DNA of 64,000 bases from Rhizobium sp. AC27/96. GTDB lineage: Bacteria; Pseudomonadota; Alphaproteobacteria; Rhizobiales; Rhizobiaceae. Positions 55,595-63,089 of this stretch are shown here, piece after piece (position 1 is the first letter of the stretch; each line of letters begins with the position of its first letter). A program made the translations under genes and the position numbers. The notes beneath the pieces were generated by a model. That model saw only the letters and a list, made by a program, of their open reading frames with translations, had not been told where the DNA came from and searched no databases. The DNA lies in NCBI RefSeq assembly GCF_001692325.1, contig NZ_LXKN01000009.1, forward strand, positions 1 to 64,000, given 5' to 3'.

Positions 55595-55702
55595 GGCTAA
55601 GAAATAAAAATGCGGAAAGCCGATCTTTCGGTGACCGGCGAAATGTTAACGCGAGAGCGCAAACCGGCTGACATATCGATGATCCGGGACATATTTGTAT
55701 GG

Positions 55703-55717
55703 TTAAAATTTCATTAA
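55703..55717. promoter_or_regulatory. Full CtrA-type box TTAA-N7-TTAA
   Basis: An exact match to the cell-cycle regulator CtrA consensus (TTAA, seven bases, TTAA) in the gene-free region. A second partial site, TTAACCAT, lies at 56319-56326. Both are close to a dense cluster of GANTC methylation sites. Binding is not shown, only the motif. Confidence 0.45.
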
Positions 55718-55730
55718 AATACAACGGGTT

Positions 55731-56504
55731 GCGGTGAACGAAACGGGAAAGAACCGATGTCGATGTTTCGTCAGCGATTCGTTCTGCATTTGGACTTTGG
55801 TTAACATTCACGGCCGCCAAGGCAGGGCGGGAAGCCGTTCTGCGTGGCGGCTATGCTACCGGCGTATCGCGGCGAAGTGGTGTTTCGTTGGCTCAATGCG
55901 TTAATGCGGGGGAGTTGAAGGAAGTTTTGCTGCCCTGTTCGGCTCTCCATATCGGGATGCATCGATGGTAGAGCACCATATGTAGCCGTGAACAAATCGG
56001 ATACATGCGGGAATCGCCGATTCGTCTCCGATTCGTTCCGGCTTTGATCGAGGTGTTAACGGATACACTCTTTGATTGTATTTGTCGATTTATCCTATTT
56101 GAACCCGGCGAATGCCCCCTGCAATCCAAGATTCGGGCGCGATTCACTGCCTCAACTCCTCCGAGTCCGAAGTATTTTCGGTCGAGAATCGCTATATGTT
56201 GTGAAGAACGAAGGGGGAATCGGTTGAATCCAGCGATTCCTCGCTCATTCGTTGAGGCTTTGCTTCATTTCCAAAGTGCGGGCGGTTACCTTCAAAAAAG
56301 CGAAATATTTACAAATAATTAACCATAAAATTACCGGGCGTGACGCCCGCTGCGGATTCGCTGCTTGACTCTCTTTCGCGTGGAAAAGACAGGAAAAATG
56401 CGATTCAGTATCTGGTGGGATTCTTTGATTCCAAATCCATATGTAGTAGTGAACATACAGGGAACCACTGAGAGTCAGCGATTCGTCGCCGATTCGTTCT
56501 CAGG
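55731..56504. repeat. Four imperfect copies of a ~65-bp repeat, rich in GANTC sites
   Basis: Copies lie near 55731-55785 (partial), 55975-56041, 56192-56257 and 56437-56504, spaced about 215-245 bp. The last three begin with ATATGT and a GTGAA block and end in paired GATTCGT-type motifs. The first two are followed some 15-20 bp later by a GTTAAC. From 56011 to 56527 there are 20 GANTC sites, roughly ten times the random expectation. A small hairpin CGGGCG-TGA-CGCCCG lies at 56335-56349. The surrounding 1.25 kb (55439-56694) has no supportable gene. Confidence 0.7.
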
Positions 56505-56694
56505 CTGTTCCGGAATCGCTTGGACTCGTATGGGATGTAGGGGCAATGAAGCTTTTGGTTGAAACGGCAAATCGTAAAAGCGACCGTTGGCGATGCTGTT
56601 TTTTCATTCAGGTCTTGCCTTTGTCACATATGGTCGTCATCTCTTCCTTCTTCCCGGAGAAGCTTGCTGATCGGAAGACGGTGGTTTCTCGCTT

Positions 56695-59600
56695 ATGCAC
56701 GGACCTATGACTCACATCTCGCAGCCAATGATCCTGAGCGGACGCGGCGTAACCGCTGTGCTCGGACCAACCAATACCGGCAAGACCCATTATGCCATCG
56801 AGCGTATGGTGGCGCACGGCAGCGGCGTTATCGGCCTGCCGCTGCGGCTGCTCGCGCGCGAGGTCTATACGCGTGTCGTCGACAAGGTCGGGGCGCAGCA
56901 TGTGGCGCTTGTCACGGGCGAGGAAAAGATTTCGCCGCCCAATGCCCGTTTTTCCGTCTGCACCGTCGAGGCGATGCCGCGCGAGACACGCGCCTCCTTC
57001 GTCGCCATCGATGAAGTGCAGCTGGCCGGCAATCTCGAGCGCGGTCATATTTTCACCGACCGGATCCTGCATCTGCGCGGCCGGGACGAGACGCTGCTGC
57101 TTGGCGCCGGTACGATGCGGCCTATCCTCGAGCAACTTCTGCCCGGCATTACCGTTCTCGAGCGGCCAAGGCTTTCGCATCTCTTCTACGCAGGTCAGAA
57201 GAAAATCACGCGCCTGCCGCAGCGCACGGCAATCGTCGCCTTTTCCGCCGACGAGGTCTATGCGATTGCCGAGCTCATCCGCCGCCAGCGTGGCGGAGCT
57301 GCCGTCGTGCTGGGCGCGCTCAGCCCGCGTACCCGCAATGCACAGGTCGCGCTCTATCAGGCCGGCGATGTCGAATATCTGGTCGCGACCGATGCCATCG
57401 GTATGGGTCTCAATCTCGATGTCGATCATGTCGCCTTTGCCCAGGATCGCAAATTCGACGGCTATCAGTTCCGCAATCTCAATCCGGGAGAGCTCGGCCA
57501 GATTGCCGGCCGCGCCGGCCGTCACCTCAAGGACGGCACATTCGGCGTGACGGGCCAGGTGGATCCGTTCGACGACGAGCTGGTGCGCCGGATCGAAGGC
57601 CATGAGTTCGACACGGTCAAGGTGTTGCAGTGGCGCACCAAGGGCTTTGATTTCTCCTCGATCGCCGCGCTTCGCACCAGTCTTGAAGACGCGCCACGCG
57701 TGCAGGGCTTGACGCGGGCGCTGCCTGCGGTAGACCAGCAGGCGTTGGAATATCTGTCACGCGATCTGGAGATTGTCGATCTTGCCAACAACCCGGCCCG
57801 GGTTGAAAAATTATGGGAAGCCTGCGCGCTTCCGGACTATCGGCGCATTACGCCTGCCCAGCATGCCGATCTCATTGCTACCCTCTTTTCCGATCTTGTG
57901 CGCTATGGCACGGTGAAGGAGGACTTCCTTGCCGAACAGGTGCACCGCGCCGATCGGACGGATGGTGAGATCGACACGCTTTCGGCGCGAATCGCGCAGA
58001 TAAGGACTTGGACCTATGTGTCGAATCGGCCCGGCTGGCTTGCCGATCCGACACACTGGCAAGAAAAGACGCGGGAAATCGAGGATCGATTGTCCGATGC
58101 GTTACATGAACGGTTGACGAAACGCTTTGTTGATCGCAGGACATCTGTGCTCATGAAGCGCCTGAGAGAGAATGCAATGCTGGAAGCTGAAATCAGTGTG
58201 AATGGGGATGTCTTCGTTGAGGGGCATCATGTGGGACAGTTGACCGGATTCCGGTTCACGCCTATCTCGGGAACCGAGGGGCCGGACGGCAAGGCTGTCC
58301 AGGCAGCCTCGCTGAAGGCGCTTGCGCTGGAGTTTGAGGCACGTGCTGCGCGCATGCATGCAGCCGGCAATAGCGATCTTGCGATCAGCGCCGACGGTAT
58401 GGTGCGCTGGCTCGGCGATCCCGTGGCGCGCCTGTCGGGCAGCGATCATATCATGCGGCCGCGCGTCATCCTGCTTGCCGACGAGCAGTTGTCGGGCAAT
58501 GCGCGCGATCATGTCGCGGCTCGCATCGAGCGCTTCGTCAATCATCATATCAGCACCATCCTGAAGCCGCTCGACGATCTGTCGCGCGCCGAGGATCTGC
58601 AGGGTCTTGCCAAGGGCCTGGCTTTCCAGCTGGTCGAAAATCTGGGCGTTCTGTTCCGCCGCGACGTCACCGAAGAGGTGAAGTCGCTGGATCAGGATGC
58701 GCGCGCCTCGATGCGCCGCTACGGTATTCGCTTCGGCGCCTATCATATTTTCGTCCCCGCGCTTTTGAAGCCGGCTCCGGCCGAGCTCATCAGCCTGCTC
58801 TGGGCATTGAAGAATGATGGCCTCGACAAGCCCGGCTACGGCGATCTCATTCCCGTGCTGGCCGCTGGACGCACGTCCGTTGTCACCGATCCGAGCTATG
58901 AGCGCACGTTCTACAAGCTCGCCGGCTTCCGCTTCCTCGGCAAGCGCGCCGTGCGCATCGATATTCTCGAACGCCTGGCGGACCTCATCCGTCCGCTGCT
59001 GCAGTGGAAGCCCGGCCAGGCTTCGCGCCCTGAAGGTGCCTATGACGGCCGCCGCTTCACCACGACGACGGCGATGCTTTCTATCCTCGGCGCCACGCTG
59101 GAAGACATGGAAGAGATCCTGAAGGGTCTCGGCTATCGCGCCGATGCCGTGAAGGCCGAAGAGGCTGCTGCCCATCTTGCGCAGCAGGATGCACTTGCCG
59201 CACCGGCAGCGCCGGCTGCGGATGCCACCGCGGAAAAGGTCGATCATGACGACGCCGACTCCTCCGCCGGCGAAGAACCGGCCAAGGAAGCCGAAGCCGT
59301 TGCGCAGGAAGCCGCTCCGGTTGCCGCTGTATCGGCCGAGCCGGTTGCGGAGGCAACTGCCGAGGCTGGCGAAACGGAAGCTGTTGCAGTTGAAGCTGCC
59401 GAAGCCGTGGAGCCGAAGCCGGTTCTGCTCTGGCGTCTTGGCGGTCGCAGCGATCAGCAGCAGCGTCAAGGCGGCCGTGGCCACGGCGATCGCCGCGGAC
59501 AGCAGGGCGAAGGCCGTGCCCAGAATGGCAATCGCCGCAATGGCGAGCAGCAGCAAGCAAGCGGCGAGGGCAATCGCGAGGGTCGTCGTGACGGGCGCGA

Positions 59601-59862
59601 TGCCCGTGGCGCCGGCGACAAGGGACCGCGCGGCAATAATCGCGATGGTGGCCGTCCGCAGAATCAAGGCGGCCGTGGCGAACGCAACGACCGTCAGGAA
59701 CGCGGCGACCGCAATGACCGCAACAATCGGAACGACCGGAACAATCGCGGCGCGCCGCAGCCGCTTCGTTTCGAAGCCAAGCCGCCACGCAAGGAAAAGC
59801 CGATCGATCCGGATTCTCCATTCGCAAAGCTGGCTGCTCTCAAGGAGCAGATGAAGAAGTAG
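56695..59862 (+). CDS. Suv3-like DEAD/H RNA helicase with acidic and RG/ND-rich C-terminal tail
   Basis: A 1055-residue superfamily 2 helicase. Walker A is G-P-T-N-T-G-K-T near residue 24 and the Walker B variant is A-I-D-E-V-Q-L near 105. Motif V/VI is V-A-T-D-A-I-G-M-G-L-N and Q-I-A-G-R-A-G-R-H (residues ~235-275). A middle all-helical region follows. Residues ~825-900 are Ala/Glu-rich, and ~915-1020 are low complexity with many Arg, Gly, Asn, Asp and Gln, as in RGG-type RNA-binding tails. Homologous to mitochondrial Suv3 in its core. The gene is followed by an S4 RNA-binding protein three bases downstream. ATG 56707 is an alternative start. Confidence 0.88.
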   Translation: MHGPMTHISQPMILSGRGVTAVLGPTNTGKTHYAIERMVAHGSGVIGLPLRLLAREVYTRVVDKVGAQHVALVTGEEKISPPNARFSVCTVEAMPRETRASFVAIDEVQLAGNLERGHIFTDRILHLRGRDETLLLGAGTMRPILEQLLPGITVLERPRLSHLFYAGQKKITRLPQRTAIVAFSADEVYAIAELIRRQRGGAAVVLGALSPRTRNAQVALYQAGDVEYLVATDAIGMGLNLDVDHVAFAQDRKFDGYQFRNLNPGELGQIAGRAGRHLKDGTFGVTGQVDPFDDELVRRIEGHEFDTVKVLQWRTKGFDFSSIAALRTSLEDAPRVQGLTRALPAVDQQALEYLSRDLEIVDLANNPARVEKLWEACALPDYRRITPAQHADLIATLFSDLVRYGTVKEDFLAEQVHRADRTDGEIDTLSARIAQIRTWTYVSNRPGWLADPTHWQEKTREIEDRLSDALHERLTKRFVDRRTSVLMKRLRENAMLEAEISVNGDVFVEGHHVGQLTGFRFTPISGTEGPDGKAVQAASLKALALEFEARAARMHAAGNSDLAISADGMVRWLGDPVARLSGSDHIMRPRVILLADEQLSGNARDHVAARIERFVNHHISTILKPLDDLSRAEDLQGLAKGLAFQLVENLGVLFRRDVTEEVKSLDQDARASMRRYGIRFGAYHIFVPALLKPAPAELISLLWALKNDGLDKPGYGDLIPVLAAGRTSVVTDPSYERTFYKLAGFRFLGKRAVRIDILERLADLIRPLLQWKPGQASRPEGAYDGRRFTTTTAMLSILGATLEDMEEILKGLGYRADAVKAEEAAAHLAQQDALAAPAAPAADATAEKVDHDDADSSAGEEPAKEAEAVAQEAAPVAAVSAEPVAEATAEAGETEAVAVEAAEAVEPKPVLLWRLGGRSDQQQRQGGRGHGDRRGQQGEGRAQNGNRRNGEQQQASGEGNREGRRDGRDARGAGDKGPRGNNRDGGRPQNQGGRGERNDRQERGDRNDRNNRNDRNNRGAPQPLRFEAKPPRKEKPIDPDSPFAKLAALKEQMKK

Positions 59863-59865
59863 GCC

Positions 59866-60270
59866 ATGAAGGACGAGAAGCAGCCATTTTCCGGTTCGCG
59901 CCAGCGCATCGACAAATGGCTCTTCTTTGCCCGCATGGTGAAATCCCGCTCGCTGGCGCAAGTCTATGTGCAGAACGGCAGCGTGCGGGTGAATGGCGAA
60001 CGGGTCTCGCAGCCGAGCCACGGCATCAAGGTCGGAGACCGGATAGAGCTTTCTCTCGAGCGTCGCGATGTGATCCTCGTCGTGCGCTCCACCGGTGAGC
60101 GCAGGGGACCTTTCGAGGAAGCCAAGCTGCTTTACGAGGATTTGACCCCGCCGCCGGATGAGACAAAACGCCTCACCGCCTTCGAGCAGGCGTTGCGGGC
60201 GCCGGGCAGCGGCAGGCCGACGAAACGTGACCGGCGTGCAATCGATCGGTTGACCTCGGACGAGGATTAG
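59866..60270 (+). CDS. S4-domain RNA-binding protein (Hsp15/HslR-like)
   Basis: A 134-residue protein. The S4 domain (residues ~13-60) reads [20 protein letters not shown] and [19 protein letters not shown]. The tail is basic ([12 protein letters not shown]). In E. coli HslR binds free 50S subunits with stalled nascent chains. It starts three bases after the helicase stop, so the two are co-translated, suggesting shared work on RNA or ribosomes. Confidence 0.88.
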   Translation: MKDEKQPFSGSRQRIDKWLFFARMVKSRSLAQVYVQNGSVRVNGERVSQPSHGIKVGDRIELSLERRDVILVVRSTGERRGPFEEAKLLYEDLTPPPDETKRLTAFEQALRAPGSGRPTKRDRRAIDRLTSDED

Positions 60271-60277
60271 AAAACTC

Positions 60278-60298
60278 TGCCCGTCGCGGGCGGTTTTC
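60278..60298 (+). terminator. Weak intrinsic terminator after the S4 gene
   Basis: CTGCCCG-TCG-CGGGCGG stem (one G-T pair) followed by TTTT, directly after the S4-protein stop. Confidence 0.5.
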
Positions 60299-60464
60299 CA
60301 GATTGTTTGTCCTTGAAATTGGCGGACAAAGTCGATACCTGCCGGTAACCAGCTGGACGGCGCGTTTGCGCATGGCGCATTCGTCTGTTCGTTCGGCACC
60401 GTGGAAGGGTGCGACGTTCCAGGTTGCGCAGCCGCGGAAGCTAGAGACATTCCTGGAGTGCTTC

Positions 60465-60803
60465 ATGACATATGTCGTGACCGACAATTGCATCCGTTGC
60501 AAATATACCGATTGCGTGGAAGTCTGCCCCGTTGATTGCTTCTATGAGGGCGAGAATTTCCTCGTCATTCATCCTGACGAATGCATCGATTGCGGCGTCT
60601 GTGAACCCGAATGTCCTGCCGAGGCCATCAAGCCCGATACGGAGCCGGGTCTCGACAAGTGGCTGAAGCTCAATGCCGAATATGCATCCATCTGGCCGAA
60701 TATCACCGTCAAGCGCGATCCGCTGCCGGAAGCCAAGGAAATGGATGGCGAACAGGGCAAACTCGAGAAGTATTTCTCGACAAATCCCGGCGCTGGCGAT
60801 TGA
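60465..60803 (+). CDS. fdxA: 7Fe ferredoxin
   Basis: A 112-residue ferredoxin with two iron-sulfur motifs: [18 protein letters not shown] (residues 9-26) and [12 protein letters not shown] (~40-51). The arrangement and long C-terminal extension are those of the Azotobacter-type [3Fe-4S][4Fe-4S] ferredoxin. It acts in low-potential electron transfer in the cytoplasm. ATG 60465 has GGAG seven bases upstream; the open frame back to 60303 is unrelated. Confidence 0.94.
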   Translation: MTYVVTDNCIRCKYTDCVEVCPVDCFYEGENFLVIHPDECIDCGVCEPECPAEAIKPDTEPGLDKWLKLNAEYASIWPNITVKRDPLPEAKEMDGEQGKLEKYFSTNPGAGD

Positions 60804-60868
60804 TCGACGGCCGTGACAGGCCACCTGGAAAGGTGTAGTCGATATCGCACGGAGCGAATCGTTATCGT

Positions 60869-60899
60869 GAGGCCGCCAAGCGGTCAACGGGGCCTCTTT
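60869..60899 (+). terminator. Possible terminator after fdxA
   Basis: GAGGCC and GGCCTC pair around 16 bases, followed by TTT, 66 bp past the fdxA stop. Large loop and short T-run make it weak. Confidence 0.4.
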
Positions 60900-61201
60900 G
60901 GCGCGCGTGAAGCAAATTATTGATTTCCTCAGATTTTTGTGATAGGTTCCTCATACTGATCCACAGCGGCATTTCGCGTGCCTAAAACCATCACGAAAGC
61001 AAATCACCAATCCGTACGCGGTTTCCTTGACATATCAACGTTTTGTGTTGTCGGGGCTGAAATCGCGATGGGTGGGTTTCTTTTTGCATAAGTCTGGCTG
61101 GACCAGGATGACGCTACCCCGACGGTGCTTCCGTCTCATCCGGGCCTGACTGACCCGGCCCCCGGCCCAACCGGGCGCGTAACAGGGAGTTTTTGAAAAG
61201 A
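60900..61201. promoter_or_regulatory. Control region upstream of carD
   Basis: About 300 bp without a gene. It contains AT-rich patches and TTGACA at about 61029 without a convincing -10, so a promoter is expected but not fixed. A GC-rich imperfect hairpin (GGCCTGAC...CCCGGCC region, ~61140-61175) lies in the likely leader. Confidence 0.35.
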
Positions 61202-61774
61202 ATGACGACCCAGCAGAAAAAACCTTCAGCAGCACGGCACGGCTTCAAGACTGGTGAAGCGATTGTTTATCCGGCTCATGGCGTCGGGACGATCACCGCG
61301 ATCGAAGAGCAAGAAGTCGCAGGCATGAAGCTCGAGCTGTTCGTGATCGATTTCGAGAAAGACAAGATGCGTTTGAAGGTGCCGGTGGCCAAGGCCATGA
61401 GCATTGGCATGCGCAAGCTTTCCGAGACCGATTTCGTCGAGCGTGCGTTGAAGGTCGTGCAGGGCAAAGCCCGCGTGAAGCGTACCATGTGGTCGCGTCG
61501 CGCTCAGGAATATGATGCCAAGATCAATTCCGGTGACCTGATCTCCATCGCCGAAGTGGTTCGCGATCTCTATCGCGCCGAGAACCAGCCGGAACAGTCC
61601 TATTCCGAACGCCAGCTCTATGAAGCTGCGCTCGATCGCATGGCGCGCGAAATTGCCGCCGTCAACAAGATGTCGGAAACCGAAGCCGTTCGTCTCGTCG
61701 AGACCAACCTCAACAAGGGTCCGAAGCGCGGCAAGGCTATCGAGGAAGACGATTCCCAGGACGAAGCCGCATAA
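61202..61774 (+). CDS. CarD family transcriptional regulator
   Basis: A 190-residue CarD/CdnL-type protein. Residues ~14-75 are the RNA-polymerase-interacting Tudor-like domain (F-K-T-G-E-A-I-V-Y-P-A-H-G-V-G-T-I-T-A-I-E). The following helical domain (V-A-K-A-M-S-I-G-M-R-K-L, W-S-R-R-A-Q-E-Y-D-A-K-I-N-S-G-D, S-E-R-Q-L-Y-E-A-A-L-D-R-M) stabilises open promoter complexes, including rRNA promoters in other bacteria. The tail is acidic. ATG 61202; a TTG three codons earlier is closer to GGGAG but less likely. It ends in a strong terminator. Confidence 0.93.
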   Translation: MTTQQKKPSAARHGFKTGEAIVYPAHGVGTITAIEEQEVAGMKLELFVIDFEKDKMRLKVPVAKAMSIGMRKLSETDFVERALKVVQGKARVKRTMWSRRAQEYDAKINSGDLISIAEVVRDLYRAENQPEQSYSERQLYEAALDRMAREIAAVNKMSETEAVRLVETNLNKGPKRGKAIEEDDSQDEAA

Positions 61775-61797
61775 GACAAACGGCACATACAGCCTCC

Positions 61798-61827
61798 AAA
61801 AACCCGGCCCTCGTGCCGGGTTTTTTT
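61798..61827 (+). terminator. Intrinsic terminator of carD
   Basis: AACCCGGC / GCCGGGTT stem with loop CCTCGT and a run of seven T. Confidence 0.88.
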
Positions 61828-61831
61828 CTTT

Positions 61832-61856
61832 GGAACCTTTTTCCTTCTGCCGCGTT
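61832..61856 (+). promoter_or_regulatory. EcfG/RpoE2-type promoter of rpoH2
   Basis: GGAAC (61832-61836), 16 bases, CGTT (61853-61856), an exact match to the alphaproteobacterial general-stress sigma consensus. It stands just after the carD terminator and 327 bp before the rpoH-type gene. In Sinorhizobium rpoH2 is a known RpoE2 target, which supports the call. Confidence 0.65.
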
Positions 61857-61946
61857 TTAAGCTCGTGTTGGCGGTCGGTGTGGGTTCTCTCCTGCAGGAG
61901 AGGTGTCTGGGCGGGCCGTTTTATTGCCATTCACGAGGACCGGCCT

Positions 61947-62027
61947 ATGCGTTTTCATTCGAAGCCCCCCGGTGATCTGAAGATGCTTCAATCATCTGAT
62001 CAGTCTGATGAGATCGAACTAGACTAG
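61947..62027 (+). CDS. Short upstream ORF in the rpoH2 leader (26 residues)
   Basis: ATG 61947 with AGGA upstream opens 26 codons (M-R-F-H-S-K-P-P-G-D..., Ser/Asp-rich end). It lies between the EcfG-type promoter and rpoH2. It could be a leader peptide or a chance frame. Confidence 0.25.
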   Translation: MRFHSKPPGDLKMLQSSDQSDEIELD

Positions 62028-62182
62028 TCATCGATAATCCGGCGAGCCGGAGAATCGGTCTCCAATTTTGCATTTCATTCATTGATTTTCATCCGAACAG
62101 CGATGTTCGGAAACCATGCCTGCTGCCCCTTTTTGTCGACCGCGGCTTAAAGACGATCTGGGGCCGAACCTAGGAGATGCGT

Positions 62183-63046
62183 ATGACGAATATGTCTGCA
62201 GATCGGCGCATGATCAAACTCGCCATGGCTGCACCTTATCTCGATCGCGATGAAGAACATGATCTCGCCATACGGTGGAAGGATCACGACGATCGCGGCG
62301 CCCGCAACAAAATCGCGACCGCCCATATGCGCCTTGTCATTTCGATGGCCGGCAAGTTTCGCAATTTCGGACTGCCGATGAGTGACCTCGTGCAGGAAGG
62401 TTATGTGGGCCTGCTGGAGGCCGCTGCCCGCTTCGAGCCGGAGAGGGAAGTGCGCTTCTCGACCTATGCCAGCTGGTGGATTCGCGCTTCGATCCAGGAT
62501 TACATCCTGCGCAACTGGTCGATCGTGCGCGGTGGCACGAGCTCGGCGCAGAAGGCGCTGTTCTTCAATCTTCGCCGCCTGCGCGCCAAGCTTGCCCGCA
62601 GCAATTCCAGCGTGACCGTTCAATCCATCCATGAGGAAATTGCCGTGACGCTCGGCGTCAGCCTTGCCGACGTGCAGACTATGGATGCGCGCCTTTCCGG
62701 CAGCGACACCTCGCTGCAGGCGCCGTCGATTTCAGGCGATTCCGAAAGTGCGGAACGCATCGATTTCCTCATCAGCAGCGAGCCGCTTCCGGACGAACAG
62801 GTCTCGGACATGATCGATGGCGAACGCCGTCGCATCTGGCTCGCATCGGCGCTGAAACATCTCAACGAACGCGAAATGAAGATCATCCGGGCGCGCCGTC
62901 TCGTCGAAGACGGGGCGACGCTGGAGGAACTTGGTGCCGATCTCGGCATTTCCAAGGAGCGCGTGCGTCAGATCGAAAGCCGGGCGATGGACAAGCTGCG
63001 CAGCGCGCTGGTGGATGCAGATCCACGCATGGCAAGCTACGCCTGA
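62183..63046 (+). CDS. rpoH2: RNA polymerase sigma factor RpoH2 (sigma-32 family)
   Basis: A 287-residue sigma-70-family factor of the heat-shock type. Region 2 (residues ~45-115) has R-N-K-I-A-T-A-H-M-R-L-V, G-L-P-M-S-D-L-V-Q-E-G-Y-V-G-L-L-E-A-A-A-R-F and F-S-T-Y-A-S-W-W-I-R-A-S-I-Q-D-Y-I-L-R-N-W-S-I-V-R, the last containing the RpoH box. Region 4 ends D-L-G-I-S-K-E-R-V-R-Q-I-E-S-R-A-M-D-K-L. AGGAG sits six bases before ATG 62183 and abuts the ATG at 62177. The EcfG-type promoter upstream and sequence character point to RpoH2 rather than the heat-shock RpoH1. Confidence 0.9.
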   Translation: MTNMSADRRMIKLAMAAPYLDRDEEHDLAIRWKDHDDRGARNKIATAHMRLVISMAGKFRNFGLPMSDLVQEGYVGLLEAAARFEPEREVRFSTYASWWIRASIQDYILRNWSIVRGGTSSAQKALFFNLRRLRAKLARSNSSVTVQSIHEEIAVTLGVSLADVQTMDARLSGSDTSLQAPSISGDSESAERIDFLISSEPLPDEQVSDMIDGERRRIWLASALKHLNEREMKIIRARRLVEDGATLEELGADLGISKERVRQIESRAMDKLRSALVDADPRMASYA

Positions 63047-63051
63047 CAGAG

Positions 63052-63075
63052 ACCTTCTCCCGACCGGGAGAAGGT
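63052..63075 (+). terminator. Hairpin after rpoH2
   Basis: ACCTTCTCCC / GGGAGAAGGT stem with a four-base loop, six bases past the stop. There is no T-run; the sequence is of a kind found dispersed in rhizobial genomes. Confidence 0.45.
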
Positions 63076-63089
63076 GATCCGGCCCTTAT

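Noticed and set aside
55731..56504. CRISPR array
   Set aside because: Repeats are imperfect, spaced over 200 bp, and no cas gene is present.
55439..56694. Chromosomal or plasmid replication origin
   Set aside because: CtrA and GANTC motifs are suggestive, but no group of DnaA boxes, no hemE/dnaA or repABC genes, and only one weak TTATCC-like sequence are present. Not claimed.
58102..60450. A 782-codon minus-strand frame with hydrophobic stretches
   Set aside because: Antisense to the helicase tail and S4 gene; the hydrophobic look comes from the reverse complement of Ala/Arg/Glu-rich codons.
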